Shown here in pieces: positions 8,009 through 16,915 of a stretch of 64,000 nt of DNA (its first letter is position 1; each line of letters starts with the position of its first letter). The stretch comes from Paradesertivirga superstes (GTDB taxonomy: Bacteria > Bacteroidota > Bacteroidia > Sphingobacteriales > Sphingobacteriaceae), in NCBI RefSeq assembly GCF_037622515.1, contig NZ_JBBJCN010000001.1, positions 62,001 through 126,000 of the forward strand, given 5' to 3'. The notes beneath the pieces are model-generated. The model saw nothing but the letters and a program-made list of their open reading frames with translations, did not search any database and was not told the DNA's origin. Position numbers and translations under genes: made by a program.

Positions 8009-8303
8009 AGAAATTATTTTTTGTTTCGAATGGCCCTTTCTAATAAACAATATATGAAATTCATTTATGTATACCTGTATCTTTTTTATAAGGCTTTAAG
8101 GTTTTTTTTACCCATATTACAGAAAGAATTCAGTAGGGAAGAAATCATCTAACAAAGTCATGTTTTTATTGATCGACATTTCCCTTCTATTATATTCATA
8201 TACCACTATGGCATGCTTATTGAACAAACACACTTAATGAATCTATCGCTTATCTTCAGCGGCACAACCAAAAATCTTTTTAATTAATATTAAATATAAC
8301 ATA

Positions 8304-8618
8304 ATGATAATTCAATTTAACACAGACAATAACATTGAGGGAAGCGAAAGGCTGAATGCGTATTTTACAACTACCTTATCCGAAGCGTTAAGCAGGTTTA
8401 ATAATCAGATAACAAGATTAGAAGTTCATCTAACAGATGAAAACGGCCATAAAGATGGAAAAAATGACCAACGTTGTGTAATTGAAGCCCGATTGGAAGG
8501 CTTGCAACCCATCGCAGTATCAAACACTGCCGATAATATAGAACAGGCAGTAAAAGGCGCAACAGATAAGCTTAAATCCTCCCTGGACAGTATTATGGGA
8601 CGCCTGAAAAACCATTAA
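8304..8618 (+). CDS. HPF/RaiA-family ribosome-associated protein
   Basis: 104 residues covering a single HPF/RaiA (sigma-54 modulation) domain: the first strand MIIQFNTDNNI, an EALSRFNNQITRLEVHLTDENG turn, a VIEARLEGLQPIAVSN strand and a terminal helix with AVKGATDKLKSSLDSIMGRL. Such proteins bind the decoding centre of the 30S subunit and silence ribosomes in stationary phase or stress. The long C-terminal dimerisation domain of long HPF is absent, so it is a short form. Single-gene unit, 250 bp from its neighbours on either side; a weak hairpin lies downstream. Confidence 0.88.
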   Translation: MIIQFNTDNNIEGSERLNAYFTTTLSEALSRFNNQITRLEVHLTDENGHKDGKNDQRCVIEARLEGLQPIAVSNTADNIEQAVKGATDKLKSSLDSIMGRLKNH

Positions 8619-8659
8619 TACCGGATGGCTCTCAGCCTGAATTATTTTTGAAATTATTT

Positions 8660-8691
8660 AACAAGCAGAATATTTAGAGGTTCTGCTTGTT
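8660..8691 (+). terminator. Weak terminator after the HPF/RaiA gene
   Basis: An 11-bp perfect stem (8660-8670 with 8681-8691) with a 10-nt loop; the following TTAATGTCTTT is only moderately T-rich. Confidence 0.45.
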
Positions 8692-8882
8692 TAATGTCTT
8701 TACCAGATTAAATACCTCCCAACTACTTTTCTTTAAATTTGAATCAGTTTTTTAGACTTATTATTATAAATAATTCTAAATCTTCATGATGGCTTCATGT
8801 TGGTAAAATAGTTTTGATTCTAATGGTGCATATACCCTACGAGCGAAAAGGCGATTTATCACCCTATTAATATCAGCATTTT

Positions 8883-9245
8883 ATGCAAGCGAAAATTTTG
8901 ATCATTGAAAATGATCCCGAAATATTATCTATAATGACTCTCATTCTTGAGGATCTTAATTACAAAGTAATAGGGCGCCTGAAAACCGAGGATATTGTTT
9001 TAGACCTTGAAATAATTAAGCCTGATTTAGTAATGCTGGATAATTTGCCAGCCGGAAATTCAGGAAGTGAGATTTGCAGAAAAATCAAATCAGATAAAAG
9101 CACAAGGCATATACCAGTTTTCTTAATATCTGCAGTTTCAAAATTAGAGGCTATTGCTAGAGAATGCTTTGCTGATGGTTTTATTGAAAAACCTTTTGAT
9201 CTCTCCTATTTCGAGAAAACTGTTATTTCAGCAGTCGGAACTTAA
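8883..9245 (+). CDS. Single-domain response regulator (CheY-like)
   Basis: 120 residues with only a receiver domain. The acidic pair is E9/D11, the predicted phosphorylated aspartate D53 (VMLDNLPAG), the switch residue S83 and the conserved lysine K103 (EKPF). No output domain is attached, so it probably acts by protein-protein contact. No kinase gene is adjacent; the nearest in the window is at 53.5 kb. The start is the ATG at 8883. Confidence 0.9.
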   Translation: MQAKILIIENDPEILSIMTLILEDLNYKVIGRLKTEDIVLDLEIIKPDLVMLDNLPAGNSGSEICRKIKSDKSTRHIPVFLISAVSKLEAIARECFADGFIEKPFDLSYFEKTVISAVGT

Positions 9246-9259
9246 GTTTTTGAGCAAAA

Positions 9260-10399
9260 TTAGTTTTCTGGCATGAGTTTCAATAATTTCCCTGGCGCTT
9301 CCGTAACCACATAGATATATCCGTCCGGGCTTTGAGCCACGTGCCTTATTCTGGCCACATTATTCAACAATTTTTCTTCACCGGCATACCTGGTTCCCTC
9401 AAGCTTTAACCGATTTAAAAATCTGAAGGCAAGATTTGCAATTAATAAATCACCTTTCCATCCAGGATATTTATCGCTGGTAACTAATGCCATTCCACAG
9501 GGAGCAGGAGAAGGAACCCAGTATTTAACAGGGTTCTGAACCCCTTCCATCTCTGTTTTATCAGAAATTTTAGATCCGTCATAACCTATTCCATAAGTAA
9601 CTAAGGGCCAGCCGTAATTTTTACCCTTTTCAATTAAATTAAGTTCATCGCCTCCCCGAGGACCATGCTCTACAGCCCAGAGCCTGTTTTTCTCCTTATC
9701 GAAAACCAGTCCTTGCGGGTTCCTATGGCCATAAGACCATATAGATGGTTTTGCTCCTGCTTGTTTTACGAATGGATTATCCTGAGGAACTCTTCCGTCA
9801 TCAAACAGGCGATGTATTTTCCCATGATCATTACTTAGATCCTGAACTTTTCTATTTGTTCCTCTTTCTCCGGCAACCAGGTATAAATAGCCATCATTAT
9901 CAAATACTATCCTGCTTCCAAAATGAATTCCTGCAGAAAGAACAGGATCTGCAACAAATATATCCTGCTTTTCAACGAACTGATTTCCTTCAAGTTTAGC
10001 ACGCATAATGGCGGTAGACGCTCCTCCGTTTAAAGGTTTGGAATAAGCCAGATATATCCATCCATTATCCTGATATTTTGGATGAAGCTGAATATCCATC
10101 AGCCCGCCCTGCCCACGGTTAAAAACCTCAGGAACACCTGAGATTTTTTGCCCTGTATAAACATCATCTTTGAACACCAGTATTTCACCTCTTCGCTCGG
10201 TTATTAATAAACGTCCGTCTGGTAACCATGTCATCCCCCATGGATTCGTAAGATTAGAATATAGTGTATTGACTTTTATTCGAAGGCTGTCAGCTTTTAG
10301 AGCCGTTTCATTTACAGAATTCTCACTAACAGTATTATTTACCGATTTCTGATTACAGGAAAATAAGGAAAGCAAAGAGATTAAAAGAATATAAGTCAT
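9260..10399 (-). CDS. PQQ-dependent sugar dehydrogenase, soluble type
   Basis: 379 residues with a lipoprotein-like signal (LLSLFSC). The six-bladed propeller begins with NLTNPWGMTWLPDGRLLITERRGEI and shows GQGGLMDIQLHPKYQDNG, HFGSRIVFDNDGYLY, the catalytic-face motif GHRNPQGLVFD, EHGPRGGDELNLIEKGKNYGWP and APCGMALVTSD. Soluble aldose dehydrogenases oxidise sugars with PQQ in the periplasm. No PQQ biosynthesis genes are in the window, so the cofactor must come from elsewhere in the genome or the environment. Single-gene unit on the minus strand, convergent with the receiver gene. Confidence 0.92.
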   Translation of the reverse strand: MTYILLISLLSLFSCNQKSVNNTVSENSVNETALKADSLRIKVNTLYSNLTNPWGMTWLPDGRLLITERRGEILVFKDDVYTGQKISGVPEVFNRGQGGLMDIQLHPKYQDNGWIYLAYSKPLNGGASTAIMRAKLEGNQFVEKQDIFVADPVLSAGIHFGSRIVFDNDGYLYLVAGERGTNRKVQDLSNDHGKIHRLFDDGRVPQDNPFVKQAGAKPSIWSYGHRNPQGLVFDKEKNRLWAVEHGPRGGDELNLIEKGKNYGWPLVTYGIGYDGSKISDKTEMEGVQNPVKYWVPSPAPCGMALVTSDKYPGWKGDLLIANLAFRFLNRLKLEGTRYAGEEKLLNNVARIRHVAQSPDGYIYVVTEAPGKLLKLMPEN

Positions 10400-10496
10400 A
10401 GCTGCAGTTTAAAGCTTAACATTTATTAATGAAAATTGCTTTAAAAATCGCTGGAGGTGTCAGACCTATAACTCTTATAATTAGTCATTTATGAGA

Positions 10497-11156
10497 TTAA
10501 TACAATTCCATCTCTGGAATATCGCCGTCTATAATCAATTTCCCGGCTGTAGCATTTTTGATTTCATCCACTGAAACGCCTGGCGCCCTTTCTATAAGCT
10601 TAAATCCTCCTTCGGGCAAAACGTCCAATACTGCCAATTCTGTAACAATTTTTTTAACACAATGCACTCCGGTTAACGGCAAACTGCAAACACGCAAGAG
10701 CTTGCTTTGACCAGCTTTATTTACATGCTGCATGGCGACAATTATATTTTTTGCCGAAGCAACTAAATCCATTGCCCCTCCCATACCTTTCACTAATTTT
10801 CCGGGAATTTTCCAGTTTGCTATATCACCATTTTCGGATACTTCCATAGCCCCTAAAATTGTGAGATCAATTTTTTGTGCTCTGATCATTCCAAAACTCA
10901 TGGCAGAGTCGAAAAATGCAGACCCCTTTAATGTTGTAATCGTTTGTTTGCCCGCATTTATTAAATCAGCATCTTCTTCACCCTCATATGGAAATGGCCC
11001 CATGCCCAGGAGCCCGTTTTCGGATTGTAATACCACATTCAATTCTTCAGGAATATAGTTAGCAACCAAAGTAGGAATACCAATACCTAAATTAACGTAA
11101 AACCCATCTTTGATTTCTTTTGCTATACGTTTTGCGATACCCTCTTTGTCCAGCAT
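10497..11156 (-). CDS. scoB: Succinyl-CoA:3-oxoacid CoA-transferase, subunit B
   Basis: 219 residues. It transfers CoA from succinyl-CoA to acetoacetate together with subunit A. The motif SENGLLGMGP carries the catalytic glutamate (E46) that forms the enzyme-CoA thioester; GSAFFDSAMSFGMIR and GGAMDLVASAKNIIV are also standard. It follows subunit A by 19 bp on the same strand, so the two are one operon and one heteromeric enzyme for ketone-body or branched-chain amino-acid breakdown. Confidence 0.95.
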   Translation of the reverse strand: MLDKEGIAKRIAKEIKDGFYVNLGIGIPTLVANYIPEELNVVLQSENGLLGMGPFPYEGEEDADLINAGKQTITTLKGSAFFDSAMSFGMIRAQKIDLTILGAMEVSENGDIANWKIPGKLVKGMGGAMDLVASAKNIIVAMQHVNKAGQSKLLRVCSLPLTGVHCVKKIVTELAVLDVLPEGGFKLIERAPGVSVDEIKNATAGKLIIDGDIPEMELY

Positions 11157-11175
11157 TTTTTATATCGTTTAACCT

Positions 11176-11877
11176 TTATACCTTTTTTCTTACTGTCCGT
11201 TGCTCGATACGTTTTTCATAATTTTTACCTTCAAAAATACGATGTACATAAACACCCGGTGTATGAATATGGTCCGGATCCAACTCGCCGGCAGGAACCA
11301 ATTGCTCTACCTCAGCAATGGTGATTTTTCCAGCCATTGCCATTACAGGATTAAAGTTCCTGGCTGTCCCTTTGTAAATTAAATTCCCGGAAGTATCCCC
11401 TTTCCACGCTTTCACAATAGCAAAATCTGCATCAAATGCCATTTCCATCAGATACTCTTTACCATTAAAATTTCTGACCTCTTTACCTTCGCCAATTTCG
11501 GTACCAACACCTGCCGGGGTAAATATTGCAGGCATTCCATAACCCGCAGCCAAACAACGTGTAGCTAAGGTTCCCTGCGGAATAAGCTCGACATCCAACT
11601 CTCCTGTCAGCAACTGCCGTTCAAACTCCGCGTTTTCGCCAACATATGAAGCGATCATCTTCTTCAGCTGCTTCTGTTTCAGCATTAAGCCAATGCCAAA
11701 ATCATCAACGCCAGCATTATTTGATATACATGTCAGATTAGTAATTCGCTTCCTTACAAGAGCTGCAATACAGTTTTCAGGGATACCGCAAAGGCCGAAA
11801 CCTCCCAATAACAATGTCATCCCATCAACAATATCTGATATAGCAGCCTCGGCATCAGGAACTACCTTATTTATCAT
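11176..11877 (-). CDS. scoA: Succinyl-CoA:3-oxoacid CoA-transferase, subunit A
   Basis: 233 residues. The CoA-transferase family I subunit A signature GGFGLCGIPEN lies at about 25-35, followed by LTCISNNAG, the GELDVELIPQGTLATRCLAAG block and PAIFTPAGVGT. It is the first gene of the scoA-scoB operon. Upstream, divergent, is the Cys-rich miniprotein gene, 82 bp away. Confidence 0.95.
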   Translation of the reverse strand: MINKVVPDAEAAISDIVDGMTLLLGGFGLCGIPENCIAALVRKRITNLTCISNNAGVDDFGIGLMLKQKQLKKMIASYVGENAEFERQLLTGELDVELIPQGTLATRCLAAGYGMPAIFTPAGVGTEIGEGKEVRNFNGKEYLMEMAFDADFAIVKAWKGDTSGNLIYKGTARNFNPVMAMAGKITIAEVEQLVPAGELDPDHIHTPGVYVHRIFEGKNYEKRIEQRTVRKKV

Positions 11878-11946
11878 GGTTTATAAATTGAATTTACAAT
11901 ATAAACTAAATGTTCAAAATATTCGTTTAGAATAATTCTAAATAAG

Positions 11947-11954
11947 TATATTTG
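11947..11954 (+). promoter_or_regulatory. -7 element of the Cys-rich miniprotein gene
   Basis: TATATTTG matches TAnnTTTG exactly; the ATG at 11960 begins five bases later, the same distance as for the tRNA-Ser 5' end. The mRNA is probably leaderless. Confidence 0.65.
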
Positions 11955-11959
11955 TACCT

Positions 11960-12124
11960 ATGGAAACCACCTGCACTTCTAATTTAAATACCGATGAACG
12001 GATGGTTCCTACCGATCCTGAATTTGCAAAAGGCCTCTCAAGCTTTTTCTCTTGTTGCGACCATAAAAAATGTTGCAAGAAATATAAGAAAGGTAAACGA
12101 TGCAAAAAATGTCCCGACAGGTAA
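11960..12124 (+). CDS. Cysteine-rich basic miniprotein, 54 residues
   Basis: A short gene: ATG at 11960, stop at 12122-12124. Seven cysteines (C5, C32, C33, C38, C39, C48, C51) are arranged as CC-x4-CC-x8-C-x2-C in a lysine-rich C-terminal half (CCDHKKCCKKYKKGKRCKKC), after an acidic N-terminal half (TDPEFAKGLSSFF). This pattern suggests a small metal-binding (zinc or iron) fold, perhaps nucleic-acid binding given the charge; I know no named family. A perfect -7 element directly precedes the ATG. It sits between the divergent scoA and the convergent AIM24 gene. Confidence 0.78.
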   Translation: METTCTSNLNTDERMVPTDPEFAKGLSSFFSCCDHKKCCKKYKKGKRCKKCPDR

Positions 12125-12191
12125 AATCCTGGAAAACGTTTAATGATGAGGGTGCTTATAACACATTTCGGGCACTAACGTCCGTCTCCAT

Positions 12192-12962
12192 CTAAAAGAT
12201 TCCTAATCCTCCCAGTATACTTCCTTCTTCTTTCCTCGTGTTGGTTGCAAAAGACAAAATTCTCCCTGCAAGTCTGCTAATAGGCAGAGTTTGGATCCAA
12301 ACCTTTCCGGGCCCCTGTAAAGTTGCAAAGAATACACCTTCACCTCCAAAAATTGTATTTCTTATTCCCCCGACAAATTGAATATCATAATTGATACCTT
12401 GTGTAAAAGCCACAATGCATCCGGTGTCGATTTTTAGAATTTCTCCCGCTAATAATTCCTTTTCTGTCACATGCCCGCCGGCATGTACAAAAGACATACC
12501 ATCACCTTCAAGCTTTTGCATTATAAAGCCTTCACCGCCAAATAAACCTGCTCCAAGTTTTCTTTGAAACTCTATGCTGATACTCACCCCTTTTGCGGCA
12601 CAAAGAAAGGAATCTTTTTGACAGGTGATTCTTCCTCCAAAGCGAGATAAATCGAGCGGAATAATTTTTCCAGGATAAGGTGATGCAAAACTAACTTTTT
12701 TCTTTCCCTGGGTCATATTTGTGAAGGCTGTCATAAATAGACTCTCACCGGTAAGTAAACGCTTTCCCGCGCTAAAAAGCTTTCCCATAAATCCCGATTG
12801 CTGGCTTCCATCACCAAAAATCGTTTGCATTTGTATTCCATCCTCCATCATCATGAAAGCTCCGGCTTCGGCTACGGCAGTTTCCTGATGATCAAGCTCT
12901 AATTCAACATACTGCATTTCTTCTCCATAAATGCGATAATCTATTTCGTGATTGCTGAGCAT
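12192..12962 (-). CDS. AIM24/TIGR00266-family protein
   Basis: 256 residues. The start IDYRIYGEEMQYVELELD, the block EAGAFMMMEDGIQMQT, the phosphate-loop-like GKLFSAGKRLLTGESLFMTAFTN, GGEGFIMQKLEGDG and the ending LAGRI are the TIGR00266/AIM24 pattern. These proteins form a double beta-helix of unknown activity; the mitochondrial AIM24 namesake affects cristae organisation, and bacterial members are uncharacterised. No signal peptide, so cytoplasmic. Single-gene unit. Confidence 0.93.
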   Translation of the reverse strand: MLSNHEIDYRIYGEEMQYVELELDHQETAVAEAGAFMMMEDGIQMQTIFGDGSQQSGFMGKLFSAGKRLLTGESLFMTAFTNMTQGKKKVSFASPYPGKIIPLDLSRFGGRITCQKDSFLCAAKGVSISIEFQRKLGAGLFGGEGFIMQKLEGDGMSFVHAGGHVTEKELLAGEILKIDTGCIVAFTQGINYDIQFVGGIRNTIFGGEGVFFATLQGPGKVWIQTLPISRLAGRILSFATNTRKEEGSILGGLGIF

Positions 12963-13122
12963 ATATTTATCATTTTTGATTTTGATTATCAGATAAGCTA
13001 ACTGTTACAAAAAACACGACACTAAATTGTTTGGATGTTTTATGATTCAAAACTGTTTTTAGTGAGTAGCCACCTTATTGCAGATTTCATCTAAAAAAGT
13101 ATAAATTGCTTCCTTTTGCCAC

Positions 13123-13575
13123 ATGCCGGATTTAAAACAAGAATTACTTAAAAAATGCTTTGAATATGCAGAGGACCGAATAAAATCCTCAGAAAAAGCA
13201 ATTTCATCAGCTAAAGAAGCATCACAGGATGATACTAAAAGCAGTGCGGGTGATAAGTACGAAACGACCCGTGAAATGATGCAACAGGAAATCAGCCGAA
13301 ATGAATCTCAATTATATGAAGCCAGGAAATTAAAACATGCGTTAATGCAGGTTCAGGTTGAGAAGCAGTCGGATAGAATTCAAAATGGGAGCTTAATTTT
13401 TACCACTAATGGCAATTTTTTCATCTCGGTGAGTGCCGGACAATTTAAATTGGAAAACCAAACTTTCTTTGCGATCTCATCCGCTTCCCCTGTGGGGAAA
13501 TTACTTATGGGATTAAGAAAAGGTGAAAGATTCAGCTTTAATGCAAAAGAATTTGAGATACTGGAAATTCAGTAA
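13123..13575 (+). CDS. GreA/GreB-like transcription elongation factor
   Basis: 150 residues. Residues 1-85 are helical and highly charged, as in the Gre coiled coil (SSAGDKYETTREMMQQEISRNESQLYEARKL), and residues about 95-150 form the FKBP-like C-terminal domain (GSLIFTTNGNFFISVSAG, SASPVGKLLMGLRKGERFSFN). The tip acidic pair DKYET is plausible for RNA-polymerase secondary-channel action. Bacteroidota databases often mislabel this family as 3-oxoacyl-ACP synthase. A TCCTTTTG element ends four bases before the ATG, which again implies a very short leader. Confidence 0.82.
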   Translation: MPDLKQELLKKCFEYAEDRIKSSEKAISSAKEASQDDTKSSAGDKYETTREMMQQEISRNESQLYEARKLKHALMQVQVEKQSDRIQNGSLIFTTNGNFFISVSAGQFKLENQTFFAISSASPVGKLLMGLRKGERFSFNAKEFEILEIQ

Positions 13576-13579
13576 CAAA

Positions 13580-13610
13580 AAAACCGCTGCTTTTTCAAGC
13601 AGCGGTTTTT
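13580..13610. terminator. Bidirectional terminator
   Basis: A 13-bp stem (13580-13592 with 13597-13609), 4-nt loop, with A-rich left and T-rich right flanks. It lies between the convergent GreA-like gene and the small lipoprotein gene and can serve both. Confidence 0.9.
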
Positions 13611-13627
13611 ATTTATTTAAAAAATAA

Positions 13628-13825
13628 CTAGTGTTTAACTGTATCTATGGCAGCGTCAGCAGCAGAATCAACAGTATCAATTTGATTTTCTAAAGAATCT
13701 GTAGTTACATCAGCAGTAGAATCAATTGAATCAGTTGCAGTTTCTTCTGTTTTATTAGAGTTACAAGCAGAAACTGATAAAGTAATAGCTAAAGCTAAAA
13801 ATCCGAATTTGAATAAATTTTTCAT
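13628..13825 (-). CDS. Small acidic lipoprotein
   Basis: 65 residues. Lipoprotein signal ending in LSVSAC, then a low-complexity tail rich in Asp, Thr, Ser and Ala (SIDSTADVTTDS, AADAAIDTVKH). Such short, acidic, probably disordered lipoproteins are common in Bacteroidota envelopes and have no assigned function. It has its own terminator and lies between the GreA-like gene and the DUF71 gene. Confidence 0.8.
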   Translation of the reverse strand: MKNLFKFGFLALAITLSVSACNSNKTEETATDSIDSTADVTTDSLENQIDTVDSAADAAIDTVKH

Positions 13826-13909
13826 GTGAAATATTTTAATGTTGTTTAACCTTAATACCCAAGGCAGAGATAAGTAACCCTATTATTTGAAAATAATTAA
13901 AAAAAAAAA

Positions 13910-14623
13910 TTAAACGGCGGGAAGCAGATCACAATACCAGAATCCTTTTGTTCCTGAAAGGCTCGAGCAAACAGCGTTCCCGTTTATTTCCAGTGGTTTA
14001 TATAATTTTTCACCCCGATCAAACCGAATTGGTATTTTAAAGATCGGACCGTCAAAGCAAAAGGTATGAAACTCCCCATTTTCTCCGCAAGGATCGACGT
14101 TTTCGGGAAGATTCTTAACAAATTCCTTGTCAATTTCAGTTCCAACCATATCCTCGCCTAAATAATAATCATTTACACAGCAGGTAATTGTTTTAAAACC
14201 CAAATCAATAAAGCTTTCAATTAATGTAATGGTATCTTGTTTCCATAAGGGAAATACGGCTTTCATACCCACTTTAGCCAGGTTATCTTCTCTGTATTTG
14301 CGGAGGTCCTCAAGGAAAATATCTCCGAAAATAACATGGTTTATTCCCTCTTCTTTCATTTGGAGAAGAAGCTCTTCCATATTCTTTTCATACTCCTGAT
14401 TACTTCCCTCGTAAACGTATACCTTCTTTAATTCAATACCTATAGAATCCGCCTGTTGCAGTAATAATTCCTCCTGCACACCGTGCATCGAAATTCTCTT
14501 CACATTTCCGTTAATCGTTGTTAAAAGATATTTTACGTCAAATTTACCGGCCTTTAAAACTTCGTAAAGACACAGAGAAGAATCTTTTCCACCGCTCCAG
14601 CAGAATATTGCTTTTTCCATCAT
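13910..14623 (-). CDS. DUF71/COG2102 ATP-pyrophosphatase (diphthine-ammonia ligase-like)
   Basis: 237 residues. The PP-loop SGGKDSS (residues 10-16) binds ATP; the family core continues with LLTTINGNVKRISMHGV, the GINHVIFGDIFLEDLRKYRE segment and PLWKQDT. Eukaryotic and archaeal relatives amidate diphthine, but bacteria lack diphthamide. Published comparative genomics of DUF71 has predicted a bacterial subfamily with a role in B12 salvage, and this gene lies directly behind the riboswitch-controlled btuB, which fits. A terminator hairpin (14639-14659) separates the two genes, so co-expression would need read-through or a separate promoter. Two ATGs (14623, 14620) can serve as start. Confidence 0.85.
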   Translation of the reverse strand: MMEKAIFCWSGGKDSSLCLYEVLKAGKFDVKYLLTTINGNVKRISMHGVQEELLLQQADSIGIELKKVYVYEGSNQEYEKNMEELLLQMKEEGINHVIFGDIFLEDLRKYREDNLAKVGMKAVFPLWKQDTITLIESFIDLGFKTITCCVNDYYLGEDMVGTEIDKEFVKNLPENVDPCGENGEFHTFCFDGPIFKIPIRFDRGEKLYKPLEINGNAVCSSLSGTKGFWYCDLLPAV

Positions 14624-14638
14624 TTTATCTTAAAAAAA

Positions 14639-14659
14639 ATGGCGGATAAAATCCGCCAT
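14639..14659 (-). terminator. Terminator of btuB
   Basis: A perfect 9-bp stem ATGGCGGAT/ATCCGCCAT with a 3-nt loop, followed on the minus strand by a run of eight T ending within 10 bases of the DUF71 start codon. Confidence 0.85.
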
Positions 14660-14667
14660 CAAATTTT

Positions 14668-16641
14668 TTATCTTACTGTATACTTAATTCCTGCATTGAA
14701 ATTAAAACCACGGGTATTGTAACCTACCCACTCAGTATAATCTGTGTTAAGGATATTTTTAAAATCACCAAACAATGTTACTTTTCTTGAAGGTGATACC
14801 GAAATGTAAGTATCTATCAGAGTATAAGCTTTGTGTGTCATTATTGTCGCCGGATAATCTCTGAAATCCTGTTCCTTCCGACTCCCTGTGTATTTAGCGA
14901 TTATTCCTAAGCTCATCTTTTGAACTGGCTGATAAGTCAAACTACCACCAAATTGGTTTTTAGGACGACGATATAAATCTTTTTGTTTCGTGTTTTCATC
15001 AATAGTCAGTTCCCCTTTTACAAATGAGTAAAACGAGTTAAAAGACAATTCAGCCATAGGCTTAATACTTAATTCGAGCTCTAGACCCTGATCATTTTGC
15101 TTTCTTCCATTCCTATATTGTCCATTAAAAGTCACCGGATCTGAATAAAAGTATATCGCATCATTATTTGTAATTCGCTGAAATGCAGTGGCATTGAAAT
15201 TTAACACATTGGGTATTATATCCAAATCAAATCCAGCGTCATAAGTTTGAGTTACTTCTGGTTTAAGTTCAGTATTCCCATATTCAGAAAATAACTGATA
15301 TAATGTAGGGGCCTTAAATGCTGAAGAAGCGTTTACAAATATTTTATACTTATTTGCAATTATATAAGACGGATTAATCGTGTAAGTAAAATTACCTCCA
15401 TATCTGGAATGTTCATTGTATCTCCCTCCTAACTCAAAATGAAAACCTCCCAGGTTTTTTAAAAATACGGAAGTAAAAAAACTGCTTATTTCAGCATTTG
15501 CTAAAGACGAGGATAATGGACTCTCAGATGTATAACCAGGTGAATCATATAAACTATATTGATCAGAATTTGCTTTGCGGTAATTTACGCCGGAGTTCAA
15601 TTCAAGAAAATTGGTTATTACATTATTCACGAACAAATCTGCCTGCCATATCCGGCCCTTATTATCAATTCGTTGAAGTGCTGAACCATCTTCCGAACTG
15701 TTAAAAAACTTATTTATAACGCTGTTACTGCTTAAGTTTAAAGTAATTCCACCCTTATTAAGTAAATACTTTCCGGTTACTCCACCAAAAAAATGTGTGC
15801 GTTTGTAGGTGTAATCCGCATCATCTACAAAAGATCCCCCATCTGACATGCCATTATTATTCGATAACTGAATATTTCCATTCACTGTAATTCTTTCTGA
15901 AATCTGTTGCTTTCCATTAAAATTCACAGCATGCTGATCAAACCCGTCTTTATCAAAATTTCCGGTTCCGACTGCATCTGTAGCAGAAGAAAACTCTTTT
16001 GATCCAGTATGTGAATAGTTAAAAGCTAATCCTGTTTTACCTGAAGTACCATTCAAACCAATTGCCTGTTTATTAGACTGATAACTTCCCGCAGAAAGTA
16101 AAACATTTGCATTAAACGCTTCCTTCGAAGGTTTTTTAGTGATAACGTTGATCACACCCGCCACAGCATCGCTTCCATAAAGTGTTGAATTTCCTCCTTT
16201 AAGTATTTCGACCCTTTCAATCTGGTCAATAGCAATGGATTTCAAATCATACTCATTAGAAATACTCTGAGCATCATTAACTGGAATTCCATCAATTAAA
16301 ATAAGTGTATTACCTGCGGTAGCGCCTCTCAGGAATAAAGACGTAGCATTATTACTAAAAGCGTTATTTGCGCCCGAATAAGTTATCCCGGCGACGTTAT
16401 TCAAAACTTCAGGTAAATTTCTACCCTGACTGCGTTCTAATTGCTCTGAAGTAATAATGCGTACAACCTTTCCAATTTCTGCTTTACGTTTTGGAGATCG
16501 TGTTGCGGTAACAACCACTTGCTCTAAAGAATTTGTTTTAAGTACGTTTCTTGTGGTGTCTTGTGCGAGAGCGCCTGAAGTAAAGAGCGCAAATTGAGCA
16601 AGCCCCAGGCCGACTGCAATTCTGATTGATTTTTTTTTCAT
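14668..16641 (-). CDS. btuB: TonB-dependent receptor, BtuB-like (vitamin B12 uptake)
   Basis: 657 residues. A signal peptide ends at GALAQ (about 26); a TonB-box-like segment EQVVVTATR follows, then the plug domain (about 45-160: LPEVLNNVAGITYSG, LFLRGATAGNTLILIDGIPVND, IERVEILKGGNSTLYGSDAVAGVINVITKK) and a 22-strand-type barrel to the C-terminus (FNFNAGIKYTVR). The short length and, above all, the cobalamin riboswitch upstream assign it to outer membrane uptake of cobalamin or its precursors. No btuCDF genes are in the window. The DUF71 ATPase is next downstream. Confidence 0.93.
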   Translation of the reverse strand: MKKKSIRIAVGLGLAQFALFTSGALAQDTTRNVLKTNSLEQVVVTATRSPKRKAEIGKVVRIITSEQLERSQGRNLPEVLNNVAGITYSGANNAFSNNATSLFLRGATAGNTLILIDGIPVNDAQSISNEYDLKSIAIDQIERVEILKGGNSTLYGSDAVAGVINVITKKPSKEAFNANVLLSAGSYQSNKQAIGLNGTSGKTGLAFNYSHTGSKEFSSATDAVGTGNFDKDGFDQHAVNFNGKQQISERITVNGNIQLSNNNGMSDGGSFVDDADYTYKRTHFFGGVTGKYLLNKGGITLNLSSNSVINKFFNSSEDGSALQRIDNKGRIWQADLFVNNVITNFLELNSGVNYRKANSDQYSLYDSPGYTSESPLSSSLANAEISSFFTSVFLKNLGGFHFELGGRYNEHSRYGGNFTYTINPSYIIANKYKIFVNASSAFKAPTLYQLFSEYGNTELKPEVTQTYDAGFDLDIIPNVLNFNATAFQRITNNDAIYFYSDPVTFNGQYRNGRKQNDQGLELELSIKPMAELSFNSFYSFVKGELTIDENTKQKDLYRRPKNQFGGSLTYQPVQKMSLGIIAKYTGSRKEQDFRDYPATIMTHKAYTLIDTYISVSPSRKVTLFGDFKNILNTDYTEWVGYNTRGFNFNAGIKYTVR

Positions 16642-16749
16642 TTGTTGTGAGTAAGGCCCACAGCAAACAGTTTTGAAGGGTATTAAATGATAAATACACG
16701 AAAAGTATTTTCATTCAAGCTTCATTCCCCGAAAGCTATGAAATTTTAT

Positions 16750-16910
16750 GCTCAGGCAGGTCTTCTGACTTACTCCCGGTTATTCTGCCTTCCCATACGC
16801 TAAGCGGACAGTGGCTTTGAGATTGAATAACCGTTGCGGAGAATACAGCAGCGGGACTGTCCGGGATTCACACCCGGTTCCCTTTTCATCCGCCGGGGCG
16901 GAACCAAAAG
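16750..16910 (-). promoter_or_regulatory. Cobalamin (AdoCbl) riboswitch
   Basis: The minus strand carries the conserved B12-element blocks in order: GGGAACCGGGTGTGAATCC, GGACAGTCCCGC, the B12-box core AGCCACTG, GGGAAGGC and finally AGTCAGAAGACCTGCC. It begins right after the predicted transcription start and ends about 110 bases before the btuB ATG. Binding of adenosylcobalamin is expected to switch btuB off, by translation or transcription; the 110-base expression platform shows no obvious terminator. Confidence 0.95.
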
Positions 16911-16915
16911 CGCTG

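Noticed and set aside
9745..9999. Shadow ORFs on opposite strands of the sugar dehydrogenase, scoAB, bioA and others
   Set aside because: They lie wholly inside well-supported genes and have no family content.
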